From Lachnospiraceae bacterium (GTDB lineage Bacteria; Bacillota; Clostridia; Lachnospirales; Lachnospiraceae), in assembly GCA_021769135.1 (NCBI GenBank), contig JAETTM010000038.1:1-40228 (forward strand): 40,228 nucleotides of DNA, in the 5' to 3' direction. Position 1 is the stretch's first letter, and every line of letters starts with the position of its first letter. The notes beneath the pieces are model-generated. The model searched no databases, had not been told where the DNA came from, and saw only the letters and a program-made list of their open reading frames with translations. Made by a program: the position numbers and the translations under genes. Below are positions 1 through 8,413 of the stretch, piece by piece.

Positions 1-116
1 GCCAAATTATAAATCACCATTACCAAAGAGCTGATGACAGTAGGCACTGCCATCGACATGGCCGCTTTCCCTATCGGTGCTTCTTCAAACAAATACAGCT
101 TCTTCTTATCTTCCAT
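1..116 (-). CDS. MATE-family efflux transporter, N-terminal part (cut by window edge)
   Basis: Only the first 38 codons are in the window; the gene runs off the left edge. The reading begins MEDKKKLYLFEEAPIGKA and continues into a hydrophobic stretch with the AVPTVISSLVMVIYNLA pattern typical of the first membrane helix of MATE (multidrug and toxin extrusion) antiporters of clostridia. A GGAAGGAG sequence lies upstream. An alternative ATG at 128 (MFTEMEDKK) is almost on top of that site, so 116 is preferred although its spacing of 13 is long. Substrate unknown. The family call rests on a short N-terminus only. Confidence 0.6.
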   Translation of the reverse strand, partial: MEDKKKLYLFEEAPIGKAAMSMAVPTVISSLVMVIYNL

Positions 117-153
117 TTCTGTAAACATACTCCTTCCAAAGCAAACTGTATTT

Positions 154-162
154 ATTATAGCA
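154..162 (-). promoter_or_regulatory. extended -10 promoter of the MATE gene
   Basis: On the minus strand TATAAT (159-154) is preceded by TG one base upstream (TGCTATAAT), an extended -10 element about 25 bases before the MATE ribosome binding site. No good -35 is visible. Confidence 0.5.
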
Positions 163-181
163 CTATATGAAAAATATGGAA

Positions 182-1177
182 TTAAAAAAATCTAAAATTC
201 TCCCCATCGCAGAAGCAGGCCACTGTTCCATCCGTAGAAAAATAAATATCCGTTCCCAGACCTTCCAGCATTTCCACCACCTCCCCATCCGCAGGCTTTT
301 CCTCCGAACAGGTTATCACCGCCACGTCGGGGGATACCGCCTCGAAAAATTCCGCCGAATTCTTCTCCTTCCGCCCATGATGGGGCACTTTCAGCATGTT
401 ATGGGAAAGGCTAAATTCCTCCTGCCCCAACAGTTCCTTCAGCCGCTCCTTTTCACAATCCCCTGCAAACAAAAAGCTTTTCTCCCCATAAACCATGCTG
501 ATTACCAGGGAAAAATCGTTATCCTCTTCCTCATATTCCTTCCGTTGGGGCGGGTAAATGAGGATTTCCGCGCCGTCCAAAGACATCCTCATCGTCTCGT
601 CCACAAGCATAGGCTCCTTTCCCAGCTCTTCCATGGCTTTTTCATATTCCTCATACTGTTTCCCGTCCGATTGGTAATCCGGCTGCAGCACTTCCCCTAC
701 TTCCACCGCTTCCAGCACATGGTCCGCCCCGCCCACATGGTCCTTATCAAAATGGGTAAGCACCAGATAATCCAATTTCCCAATTCTCTGCTCCTTAAAA
801 TAGCCCAAAAGAATTTCAGCTGTGTCTTCGTACCCTGCATCAATCATCAATTTATGCTCCGCCGTCTCAATGAGAATCGCATCGCCTTTGCCCACATCGA
901 AAAATGTTATTTTTATCTCCGGGAGAGCGCCGGCTTCCCTGATTTCCCCATTGCCTTCCGCCGCCATCGCGTCGGCTTCTTCGCTGCCTTCCGCCGCCTT
1001 TGTACTGGATTCTTCGCTGCCTTCCGTTGCCGTTATATCAGCTTCCCCGACGGATGACGCCTGCGTTTTGCCATCTTCCATCGCTGCGCAGCCGCTAAAT
1101 CCAAGGAAAATGCTTCCCATTATAAGCATCATGCACACATATATATCATAGCGTTTCTTCGTTCGCTTACTTTTCAT
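182..1177 (-). CDS. ComEC/Rec2-like metallo-beta-lactamase-fold lipoprotein
   Basis: 331 aa. A basic N-terminus and hydrophobic segment end in a lipobox (GFSGC, Cys about 30), so the protein should be a membrane-anchored lipoprotein outside the cell. A low-complexity linker with imperfect EGSEE/AAEG repeats (about 50-80) leads to a metallo-beta-lactamase domain. It carries the metal motif HFDKDHVGG (His142, Asp144, Asp146, His147), a later FLFAGD and VPHHG, the same set seen in the C-terminal hydrolase domain of the competence protein ComEC. No channel domain is present, so it is a stand-alone hydrolase; nuclease or phosphodiesterase activity is likely but the substrate is unknown. An ATG at 1189 would add four residues but sits directly on the AAAGGA site; 1177 gives a more typical signal peptide start. 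Confidence 0.82.
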   Translation of the reverse strand: MKSKRTKKRYDIYVCMMLIMGSIFLGFSGCAAMEDGKTQASSVGEADITATEGSEESSTKAAEGSEEADAMAAEGNGEIREAGALPEIKITFFDVGKGDAILIETAEHKLMIDAGYEDTAEILLGYFKEQRIGKLDYLVLTHFDKDHVGGADHVLEAVEVGEVLQPDYQSDGKQYEEYEKAMEELGKEPMLVDETMRMSLDGAEILIYPPQRKEYEEEDNDFSLVISMVYGEKSFLFAGDCEKERLKELLGQEEFSLSHNMLKVPHHGRKEKNSAEFFEAVSPDVAVITCSEEKPADGEVVEMLEGLGTDIYFSTDGTVACFCDGENFRFF

Positions 1178-1549
1178 ATTGATAACCATTCCTTTCTCTC
1201 ATTCCTTCGCTGTCCAGGCACCCTGGGAGTATCAAAACTGGACTGTTCTGCCAAAATTGTAGCCAAGGGCAGCTTCTTGCCATTATACAAGGGTTTATCG
1301 CCGGATTTTCTTTTTCATCTTAACGCAAAATCAGGGATTTAACAAGCGCATTGGGCGGAATAGAAAATGCGGCGTAACAGTTTAGTCCAGGGCTTTGCAG
1401 CATATCATGCGATATGCACAATACCATATCTTGTCTTTTTTTCTCTGTTTTTGTCTATTTTTAACAATATATTGTCTATCCACCAATTACCTGTGCAAAA
1501 ATTATTCTTATATGAATATTTTTTCTATCATTCTATTTCCCAATAATCA

Positions 1550-1578
1550 TTGTGCTATTGGATAATTTATGATATAAC
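1550..1578 (+). promoter_or_regulatory. promoter of the Rpn-type gene
   Basis: TTGTGC (1550-1555), a 17-base spacer and TATAAC (1573-1578) preceded by TGA (extended -10). The transcript would carry a leader of about 240 bases before the start at 1827. Confidence 0.55.
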
Positions 1579-1763
1579 ATTCTTACGTCAACTGTACAGG
1601 CATGCAAAAGCTATTTCCATTTGCGGATTTTTACAATGCTGCGATGTGCGGCTTGCCGGCCTGTGATTCATTTTATCACTTCTATGCAACAATATTCTAT
1701 TTATTCCCGCGAGCAATGAGCCAAGTGCCATGCTTGCATGAGTATTTGGCGAATGCCGCGAGG

Positions 1764-1799
1764 GTCAAAGCCCCCGCTGCTTGCGGCGGGGGCTTTGAC
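1764..1799 (+). repeat. perfect 14-bp leader hairpin
   Basis: GTCAAAGCCCCCGC (1764-1777) is repeated in inverted form at 1786-1799 with an 8-base loop. The structure ends 13 bases before the AGGAGG of the Rpn gene. No T-run follows directly, so it looks less like a terminator than a leader structure or part of a mobile repeat. Confidence 0.75.
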
Positions 1800-1826
1800 T
1801 TTCTACTGTTCCAGGAGGATTTCTTT

Positions 1827-2717
1827 ATGCATCATCACATCACAAGCGAAACATCCAACCACTCTGCGAGTTCTACATTTTCCAATTATGAATGGCATTC
1901 TGCAACCGGGCCTCTGGCAATCCCTATGACCAATGACTATCTTTTCCGGGCACTGCTTCAGACTAACAGCTTTGTCCTGAAAGGACTTATCGGCGCCCTT
2001 CTGCACCTTGCCCCTTGGGAAATCATATCGGCTATTATCAACAATCCTATCCAGCTGGGGGAATCTATTGATGATAAGTCCTTCCTCCTGGATGTCTCCG
2101 TTACTCTCAATAACCGCTCTCTGATTAACCTGGAAATGCAGGTCATCAACGAGCATAATTGGCCGGAACGCTCCTTAAGCTACCTATGCCGCACCTTCGA
2201 TAACCTGAAACCCGGACAGGACTACATCGATGTCCGGCCTACCTTCCAGATTGGACTGCTTAACTTCACCCTTTTTCCGGAATATCCAGAGTTTTACTCA
2301 ATCTATCGGTTTATGAACATAAAAAATCATATAATTTATAGTGACAAAATACAACTTTCTGTGTTAGACTTAACTTGTATCCATTTAGCCACAGAAGAGG
2401 ACAAGCGATACCATCTGGATGATTGGGCATCCCTCTTCAAAGCCGTCACATGGGAGGAATTAAAGATGCTTTCAAAGCGGAACGAATTCATAAAAGAAGC
2501 TTCCAATACCGTCTACCGCCTTAGCCAGGAGGAACAGATACGCCTGCAGTGCGAAGCAAGAGAAGATTACTACCGCAGGCAGCTGACGGTCCAGAATATC
2601 ATGAAACGGCAGGAGGAAGAGATTGCACAGCTGACCTCCGAGAAGGCAGCCTTGGAACAGCAGCTTTCCGATGCGTTGAAAGCAATAGATACGTTAACTG
2701 TTAAAGGAAATGGATAA
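1827..2717 (+). CDS. Rpn family recombination-promoting nuclease / PD-(D/E)XK transposase-like protein
   Basis: 296 aa. The start ATG at 1827 follows AGGAGG (1813-1818) with 8 bases spacing; an in-frame extension to 1602 would read through the leader hairpin and is not credible. After a polar N-terminus comes a TNDYLFRALL segment, then LLDVSV (about 90-95) and INLEMQ (about 105-110), the D...ExQ core of the PD-(D/E)XK nuclease fold in Rpn proteins. The middle has ATEEDKRYHLDDWASLFKA, also common in this family, and the C-terminus (about 245-290) is a charged coiled coil. Rpn proteins are DNA nucleases that stimulate recombination and usually occur in many copies; E. coli RpnA is the studied member. 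The gene is single, on the plus strand among minus-strand neighbours, and its 3' end overlaps the remains of the convergent VanZ gene by 17 bases. Confidence 0.85.
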   Translation: MHHHITSETSNHSASSTFSNYEWHSATGPLAIPMTNDYLFRALLQTNSFVLKGLIGALLHLAPWEIISAIINNPIQLGESIDDKSFLLDVSVTLNNRSLINLEMQVINEHNWPERSLSYLCRTFDNLKPGQDYIDVRPTFQIGLLNFTLFPEYPEFYSIYRFMNIKNHIIYSDKIQLSVLDLTCIHLATEEDKRYHLDDWASLFKAVTWEELKMLSKRNEFIKEASNTVYRLSQEEQIRLQCEAREDYYRRQLTVQNIMKRQEEEIAQLTSEKAALEQQLSDALKAIDTLTVKGNG

Positions 2718-2815
2718 CAATTTTATATATACCATAGCCAATCATAGTTCCTATTATATTCCCTATGATGTCATCCCATTCAAACAGGCCTCTGCGATAA
2801 AATAGCTGGGAATGT
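2701..2815 (-). pseudogene. out-of-frame C-terminal remnant of the VanZ-like gene
   Basis: In the frame one base off from the VanZ ORF that ends at 2780, the minus strand reads EHSQLFYRRGLFEWDDIIGN and then IIGTMIGYGIYKIV before a stop at 2701. The RGLFEWDDIIGN part is the conserved end of VanZ-family proteins. It continues directly from the upstream frame, so the VanZ gene has been broken by a frameshift, probably with loss of the preceding membrane helix. Confidence 0.7.
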
Positions 2816-3310
2816 TCTCTTCTCCCCATCTTCCCATTGGCATTTCCGAATATCTATTTTCTCATGATTTATAAGAGCAGGAATCAATATACCCACCGGC
2901 ATAAAAAGTATGTAGTTCAATATAATTTCAATCCAAAGATAGGTAGCACCATGGAACGCACGCTTATAACTCCAAAATAATGTCAGTTCATATTGTTGTC
3001 TGCTATACTGCGGGCGGAATACGATGGTATATAAATATAGCAGATAATAATAAACGGATAAAAAAGCGGCGGCAAAAGCCTTCCCCAACTTATGCCTGAT
3101 TTCCCGTTCCCATATCCCAATAGCAACAAAAGCAACCATGCCTATAATCACACACATCACCGCGTTTTTTATACCAAAGCTATGATAAAAGCGCATAAAC
3201 AAACTGCGGAAGTAGTAATAATTCTTTTCCGATAATAAATCCACGCCGATGTCATGAATGAATTTGCGGATTGGAAGCGGAATTGTCAATTTATTCTGAA
3301 TAGATACCAA
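2780..3310 (-). CDS. VanZ-like membrane protein, C-terminally disrupted
   Basis: 176 aa, last gene of the polysaccharide operon, 5 bases after Wzx. It has hydrophobic helices at about 50-70 and 82-100, then the VanZ pattern LYTIVFRPQY, LTLFWSYKRAF and LNYILFMPVGILIP. After that an intact VanZ should continue into a helix and the conserved RGLFEWDD motif. Here the frame instead runs through a polar stretch to a stop, while the motif is found in another frame (2701-2815). VanZ proteins are named for teicoplanin resistance, but most members are of unknown function and often sit in surface-polysaccharide clusters. The start is uncertain: TTG at 3310 lies immediately after GGGAGG; an ATT nine bases on is better spaced. 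It may be non-functional. Confidence 0.7.
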   Translation of the reverse strand: MVSIQNKLTIPLPIRKFIHDIGVDLLSEKNYYYFRSLFMRFYHSFGIKNAVMCVIIGMVAFVAIGIWEREIRHKLGKAFAAAFLSVYYYLLYLYTIVFRPQYSRQQYELTLFWSYKRAFHGATYLWIEIILNYILFMPVGILIPALINHEKIDIRKCQWEDGEKRTFPAILSQRPV

Positions 3311-3315
3311 CCTCC

Positions 3316-4743
3316 CTAACGTAATCCCAAAATCCCCTTATATCTATATGCAAGATATATAATGTATGAGCCATATCCCCCTATTACCATATACCGCCAA
3401 ATACCCATGTTATATAATATATTCATCGCACCAGCTGTTACCACTACAACGCCAAATATACCTACAATAAACCTAATATCATATACATGAGCCATTTTCA
3501 TTTTTTTTAGAATAAAGAAATGAAAAATAAATAAAATTATATATCCTGCCAAAGTTGTATATGCTGCTATCACATAGCCATAATTTGGATTCATTGGAAT
3601 AAAAATTAAATTTAGCACAATATTAATAGCCGTGGCCAACATGGTAGCTATTGATACTCCAAATGTCTTTTTTTCATAAAACTCAATATTCACATACATT
3701 GTATAGATGAACTGGAAGACACAGCTTGTTATTAGCGGCGGCAGACAATATACAGCTCCTGCATATTGTTTGCCGCCAAGAATCCAGACGATTTCAGGAA
3801 CAAACAATAAAACTGCTGTAATAAACAGGACAAAAATCGCGATATATATTTTGGATAACTTTCTTATTTCCGTATATTTTTTATAATGCAAGCTTTCCAA
3901 CAGCCAAGGAGCCCAAGCCTTATTCATAGAGTCAAACAATATGGTAACTATGTGATATGCGCTGTATGCAACACTGTATAATGCCGTATACTCAGCTCCA
4001 CATAGTCTGGTAATGATAACCTTATCCGATGAACTAAGTAAATACAGCGACAACACATGAGGAACTAAAGGTATACATATCATACATGCATATTTCCAAT
4101 AACCAATATTTATTCTTTTTCCTTTCATAAATAAATGAATAAAAATTACCGCACCTATCAATATGTACGGGATATAATAACCCCAAATCCTAGCAGCCAA
4201 TTTATCCTGTAATAAAAGCACCAGAACCACTGAAAGCGTGGTGCCGGAAATAGTCATAATACCTGTCAGCATGGCAAATAGTTTATACTTATAAAAGGCT
4301 CTGTGCTTAGTTATCAGCATAATATATGGTGGTGCAGTAAACAGATATAAAAACATCACATGAACAAATTTCATTTCTGTTTGAAATAAATCTACAAAAA
4401 AGGCTGAAAAGATACAGACTAATCCGTACACAACCGCAGTCCATATTGTAGAAAAGGCCAGAATCGACCATACGTATCTGTCCATATCATTTTCATGCTC
4501 TAATTTTGACCTTATGATAGACTGGGAAAGGTCAAAAGAAGTAACGATAAGAAGAATAGACGCCCATGCAGAAAAATTGCTGAAATTCCCTAACTCATCT
4601 TTAGACATCATCCTTGTAAAAATAGGTGTTGTAAGAAACACCATTCCTTTAAACAGAAAATTGCAAACAGTATACCAAATCCCCGCTTTTGCGGCAACTT
4701 TTGAGCTTGTACGCTTTTCTTTCACATGTTCTATACTTTCCAT
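3316..4743 (-). CDS. Wzx-type polysaccharide flippase (MOP superfamily)
   Basis: 475 aa, almost entirely hydrophobic, with about 12-14 predicted membrane helices. The N-terminus (KAGIWYTVCNFLFKGMVFLTTPIFTRMMSKDELGNF) has the pattern of RfbX/Wzx polysaccharide transporters: a first helix, then TPIFTR and a conserved short loop. A central charged loop (NKAWAPWLLESLHYKKY, about 278-294) is also usual. Wzx moves undecaprenyl-linked repeat units from the inner to the outer face of the membrane. It lies 4 bases downstream of the Wzy gene, fitting the Wzx/Wzy-dependent pathway. Base composition of this part of the operon is clearly AT-richer than the CpsBCD end, which suggests exchange of the central cassette. 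Confidence 0.88.
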   Translation of the reverse strand: MESIEHVKEKRTSSKVAAKAGIWYTVCNFLFKGMVFLTTPIFTRMMSKDELGNFSNFSAWASILLIVTSFDLSQSIIRSKLEHENDMDRYVWSILAFSTIWTAVVYGLVCIFSAFFVDLFQTEMKFVHVMFLYLFTAPPYIMLITKHRAFYKYKLFAMLTGIMTISGTTLSVVLVLLLQDKLAARIWGYYIPYILIGAVIFIHLFMKGKRINIGYWKYACMICIPLVPHVLSLYLLSSSDKVIITRLCGAEYTALYSVAYSAYHIVTILFDSMNKAWAPWLLESLHYKKYTEIRKLSKIYIAIFVLFITAVLLFVPEIVWILGGKQYAGAVYCLPPLITSCVFQFIYTMYVNIEFYEKKTFGVSIATMLATAINIVLNLIFIPMNPNYGYVIAAYTTLAGYIILFIFHFFILKKMKMAHVYDIRFIVGIFGVVVVTAGAMNILYNMGIWRYMVIGGYGSYIIYLAYRYKGILGLR

Positions 4744-4747
4744 TTTC

Positions 4748-6022
4748 TCACTCTTCGCTTTCTATATCTGTATTCATTCCAATGGAACGCTTCCCCCCAA
4801 TAGCCCTACTGACTCCCATTCCTAAACATGACCAAAATGTGGGAACAGACCAATATGTTAAAGACATAAGCAGCGAAAGCGAAGTACAGAATATCGGTAA
4901 AAATGCCTCATTCCATCCAAAATCATCCTTTCCAAAGACAATCTTCATTGAGTTTACTGCCAGCAATATAAGAAATACTCCTCCAATAAATATGCCATAA
5001 TCTATCAAAAATTCAAGGATAATGGAATGCGGGTATCCCACATAAATATAACTGGAAATTACATGCCTTGCACCCATGGCACCATATCCCAACGGTTTAT
5101 CCCTAATCATTTGAAGCGCTGCTTTCCAGATGCGAAATCGGCCGCTGTCAGTAGAAATGGAACCTTCCAATAATTTTGTAAGAAACCTTGATGAAAAACC
5201 TAATTTCGTTATTATTTCCGCAATGGTCAGCAATATCTGATTGTTATATACACTACATACGCCAAAAATAATTATTGTTCCGCATATGATTCTCATTTTA
5301 TGTTTTGCATTTTTGAGTTCTACTAATGTATACAATATAATAAATGCCCCGACAAACAGAATCGGTCCTCTTGAACCACAAGCTAATATCATGCACAAAC
5401 ATATTATTGTTGCTGCAATATCTTTCTTCCTTTTATATTTCAATGCGGAATACATAAATACCAAAGCAAACAACAAAACCTCATAGCCAAAAGAAACGCT
5501 ATATGACATTTCTGCCCTCGTATTATTTCCCTGAATCCCATACCAATATCCCCGCCTTAAAAACTGTACAATCCTATATCCAAAAGATATAAACATCATC
5601 CATCCTGAAATCTTTAAACATCTTACAATTTTTTTCGGTTCATTCAATAAACGCATAAAAAAATAAGCATATATCCCTCTATAAGGAGCGAAAACATGGT
5701 CAAATATCCCATACTCATCTCTTGCATAATAACTTCCATACTCTGGATGTATTCCGTATGTAATGAGGAAAAAACTACAGACACATACAAATAGTACAAT
5801 AACATCTTTCTTCAAATATTTATTGGGATGTATGATACAAACTAAAAATGCCGGAATATATGTAACAAGAGAAGCCATCATAACCGAAATTGTTCCTGAA
5901 CCAAATATGCTCGCAAAAGCGGAACGTATAAGGGGAAACGAAAAATAACAGATAAACGCAAATTCTGCCATCTTTTCCAAACTTATTTTTCCATCTTTTT
6001 TAATCGGTATGATTATATTCAT
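4748..6022 (-). CDS. O-antigen ligase/polymerase family protein (Wzy)
   Basis: 424 aa with about 10-12 membrane helices. The large extracytoplasmic loop and the following region carry the Wzy_C signature: TDSGRFRIWKAALQMIRDKP, LGYGAMGAR and then YPHSIILEFLIDYGI (about 293-345). This family polymerises, or in some cases transfers, lipid-linked repeat units outside the membrane. Next to a Wzx flippase the polymerase role is the natural one. Start ATG 6022 follows GGGAG with 8 bases spacing. Linkage specificity cannot be read from the sequence. Confidence 0.88.
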   Translation of the reverse strand: MNIIIPIKKDGKISLEKMAEFAFICYFSFPLIRSAFASIFGSGTISVMMASLVTYIPAFLVCIIHPNKYLKKDVIVLFVCVCSFFLITYGIHPEYGSYYARDEYGIFDHVFAPYRGIYAYFFMRLLNEPKKIVRCLKISGWMMFISFGYRIVQFLRRGYWYGIQGNNTRAEMSYSVSFGYEVLLFALVFMYSALKYKRKKDIAATIICLCMILACGSRGPILFVGAFIILYTLVELKNAKHKMRIICGTIIIFGVCSVYNNQILLTIAEIITKLGFSSRFLTKLLEGSISTDSGRFRIWKAALQMIRDKPLGYGAMGARHVISSYIYVGYPHSIILEFLIDYGIFIGGVFLILLAVNSMKIVFGKDDFGWNEAFLPIFCTSLSLLMSLTYWSVPTFWSCLGMGVSRAIGGKRSIGMNTDIESEE

Positions 6023-6041
6023 GTCAGTTCTCCCGTACTTA

Positions 6042-6941
6042 TTATTTGTATATTCTTTTCCTTTCCAACTCTACATAAGCAAGTACTTTATCCGTGTACT
6101 TCCCACCAAACGGCCCCCCTATTGCGGCCTGGGCTATCGTTGCATTAGGTCTCCAGAGATTAACTTCCACAATAATCGGCTTTCCATCCTCCTTGATGCC
6201 AATATCACAAAATGCCATCCCGAAATGGGGAATACATTGATGTGCCCTTTTCACTGTTTCACAAATTCCCGGAAAACTTGTAACCTTTTGATGGGCAAAT
6301 GCATATCCGCTTGGAATACTGTTATACCTGTGCAAGTCATGGTCAATCGCATAATCATGATAGGTTCCATCTTCCCTGATTCCAATAAAATAGCGGTTAT
6401 GCCCATTATTGTCTGCAAATGCCCCCATTTCGCCTACTTTGACAAAAGCCGACATAATAACAACCTGTGCACCCATCAATAAACTGTTCACTCGAATCGT
6501 ATTAACAGAGGACATATTCAATTTTTTCATTTCGCTATGTTGAATCAACGGAAACTGCAATATAAAATTTTTGCCATATTGCCTCTCAATCTCATCCAAA
6601 GCATATGGCGGCCGTATTAATTTTACGCCTTTTCCTGTATCCGTGTTCATCGTTGGTTTTACTACCAGATTAGAGCCAATGGCATGCAGAATCGCTTTTG
6701 CCTCCTCTCGTGAACACAATTTAAAATCCTGGTCTATATACCGCCCGCTTACATTCCGAAGCACGCTCTGTACCGTTTCTACCCCTTGAATATGATAATC
6801 CAGATATGCCTTGTCTCCCCACCCTGCAATCAAATCGGAATTTCTCATATAAGGCAAAATTTCAAGAGCGAAAGTAGACTCTGGCAAAAACTGTGGCATT
6901 TGCGTTCCAGTAACTGTATAAAGTATCCGGTGCCATAACAA
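6042..6941 (-). CDS. sugar-transfer-associated ATP-grasp protein, main part of a frameshifted gene
   Basis: The open frame gives about 299 aa beginning WHRILYTVTGTQMPQFLPES. It carries the marks of the ATPgrasp_ST family: NLVVKPTMNTDTGKGV (nucleotide-binding lysine and glycine loop), SSVNTIRV, GAFADNNGHNRYFIGI and IIVEVNLWRPN near the C-terminus. The start is not genuine: in the same frame the sequence continues upstream as HEIRKYWSQFGWKIPLL, the usual N-terminal segment of this family, and then meets a stop at a run of seven T (6987-6993, A7 on the coding strand). One extra A would join it to the upstream frame that starts at 7114. It is the most divergent of the three such proteins here. 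Family members are thought to be carboxylate-amine/hydroxyl ligases in glycan clusters; no substrate is known. Confidence 0.82.
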   Translation of the reverse strand: MLWHRILYTVTGTQMPQFLPESTFALEILPYMRNSDLIAGWGDKAYLDYHIQGVETVQSVLRNVSGRYIDQDFKLCSREEAKAILHAIGSNLVVKPTMNTDTGKGVKLIRPPYALDEIERQYGKNFILQFPLIQHSEMKKLNMSSVNTIRVNSLLMGAQVVIMSAFVKVGEMGAFADNNGHNRYFIGIREDGTYHDYAIDHDLHRYNSIPSGYAFAHQKVTSFPGICETVKRAHQCIPHFGMAFCDIGIKEDGKPIIVEVNLWRPNATIAQAAIGGPFGGKYTDKVLAYVELERKRIYK

Positions 6942-6981
6942 TGGTATTTTCCAGCCAAACTGACTCCAATATTTTCGAATC

Positions 6982-7114
6982 TCATGTTTTTTTCAGGGGG
7001 CAGCGGAGGGCAGACATTCACCGAAATCTGTTTTTTATATGTATACCAAATATGTATTTCCTGATAATTTCTATATATTCTTTTTGCATTTTTCTTAATA
7101 TTGTTCCTAATCAT
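6982..7114 (-). pseudogene. N-terminal fragment of the same ATP-grasp gene, before the A7 frameshift
   Basis: ATG 7114, with an AAAGGAG site 11 bases upstream, opens MIRNNIKKNAKRIYRNYQ and reads to CPPLPPEK, where the A7 run lies. The coding bases here are GAA AAA AAC: A AAA AAC is the canonical bacterial -1 slippery heptamer, and a -1 shift leads exactly into the frame of the main part. A one-base deletion in the homopolymer, a sequencing error, or true programmed or phase-variable frameshifting would all give this picture. Joined, the protein would be about 357 aa. Confidence 0.7.
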
Positions 7115-7177
7115 ACCGTAGCGCTCTCCTTTCTTTGAAGAGTATACGGCATGAATAATCCTTTTTTAACCTTACCC

Positions 7178-8368
7178 CTACAGTACCAGTTCCATATTCC
7201 GCATATAGGCTTCCATCTCTGTTTTGATACCCCCCGGAATTCTGAACAAAATCTGAGGCCCAATCATTTGGCTCATTCCATTTCCTTCAATAACAATCCA
7301 TCCGGAATCTGTATATGCTAAATCCCAGCCGATATATTTCACCCTAGGTATTTGCTCTGCCATTTCTATACACATTTTAATCGCCTGTTCCCAATCCGGA
7401 AGCTGGTATCCTTTGAAAAGCAGCCCTGAATCCGGATGTACTCCATATCGAACATTAAGTTCATCATAACCATCTGTATTCAATTTTCCTGTCTTCCTGT
7501 CAATCCCGACCAAAATACCTCCCGCCCCTCCATTATCCACAAAAGAGCCTTTTCGCCCCACTTTTAAAAAGCAATATGGTATCATCATACCATCCTTTGT
7601 ATTTAAAGTGATGCAGCGTACCGTATTAACGCTGGACGGATTCAACACCTCCATCACTTCATTCTGAACTACTCGTTCTTCTATGAGATGCGGCCCTTGC
7701 AAAATCATATCCCAAAATAATTTCTTATCTGATGCATGGCATTCTTCTCTATTTATCAAGGCCACGTTCTTTCCCATCCCTCCATAGGCATCCTTCATGA
7801 CAAATGTCGGGTGTGATTTGATAAATATGCAAAAACCCTTGTAATCTCTCATATTTTTTATATACAATGCTTCGCGGCCATAATATTTTTTAAACTGCCT
7901 ATATGTCTTTCCTTTATTATTAAAAACCTGAATTTCAGAAATATCGTTCATTTTATAAACATAACAGTAACGGTCGGTATCGGATATAATTGCCCTTCGT
8001 TCCCCCACCGTTTTCTTTTCAATTCCGTAGCACAAATATTCATCCGGCTGAAACCCGTATGAAAAACGGCAAAACAACATATCAACATACAAAGCCGCTT
8101 TATCCCCTCTATCCGTATATTCAGGCGCCCTGTTTATAACTTCATTGCATTTCTTTTCTGTCTGTCCATAAATTTCAGGCCATTTTTTCTTACATTGATC
8201 CACTAAACAGGCTTTCATAGAACAATCCTTTTCCGCCAGTTCAATCTGCTCATCGGATAACAACATTCTCGTCGTATACCTAATCCTGAGCTTAGCAAGG
8301 TATTTTTTCAACCATTTAATATCAGGATAATAACTGCGGATCAAATCTATGATTTGATTTTTATGCAT
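7178..8368 (-). CDS. sugar-transfer-associated ATP-grasp protein (paralogue 2)
   Basis: 396 aa. The N-terminal half (about 1-150) is a helical region with a YKMNDISEIQVFNNKGKTY segment. The ATP-grasp part has HPTFVMKDAYGGMGKNV (lysine and Gly-rich loop), LIEERV, NPSSVNTVRCITL, GSFVDNGGAGGI, HPDSGLLFKGYQLPDW and ends with YIGWDLAYTDSGWIVIEGN, where Glu and Asn should bind Mg-ATP. This is the full pattern of ATPgrasp_ST proteins. It is clearly related along its whole length to the next gene upstream (8414-9580), a tandem duplication that has since diverged. Start: ATG 8368 has GGGAG at 10 bases; a GTG at 8374 is also possible. Ligase function in building the exported polymer is inferred from family and context. 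Confidence 0.88.
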   Translation of the reverse strand: MHKNQIIDLIRSYYPDIKWLKKYLAKLRIRYTTRMLLSDEQIELAEKDCSMKACLVDQCKKKWPEIYGQTEKKCNEVINRAPEYTDRGDKAALYVDMLFCRFSYGFQPDEYLCYGIEKKTVGERRAIISDTDRYCYVYKMNDISEIQVFNNKGKTYRQFKKYYGREALYIKNMRDYKGFCIFIKSHPTFVMKDAYGGMGKNVALINREECHASDKKLFWDMILQGPHLIEERVVQNEVMEVLNPSSVNTVRCITLNTKDGMMIPYCFLKVGRKGSFVDNGGAGGILVGIDRKTGKLNTDGYDELNVRYGVHPDSGLLFKGYQLPDWEQAIKMCIEMAEQIPRVKYIGWDLAYTDSGWIVIEGNGMSQMIGPQILFRIPGGIKTEMEAYMRNMELVL

Positions 8369-8413
8369 GTTCACGAGACTCCCTTCCTCATTCTCCTATC
8401 GTTAGATAATTAT

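Larger units (their letters stand above)
1178..1826. other. intergenic region between divergent genes
   Basis: About 650 bases without a gene between the minus-strand hydrolase and the plus-strand Rpn gene. It holds a minus-strand TATAAT (1287-1282, no clear -35), a small inverted repeat CCAGG/CCTGG near 1209-1226, a GCATATC/GATATGC inverted repeat (1400-1417), and the promoter and leader hairpin of the Rpn gene, listed separately. I see no further coding sequence. Confidence 0.5.

Noticed and set aside
1602-1826. 75-codon N-terminal extension of the Rpn gene
   Set aside because: It reads through the leader hairpin, lacks a ribosome binding site and has no family similarity; ATG 1827 has a perfect AGGAGG.
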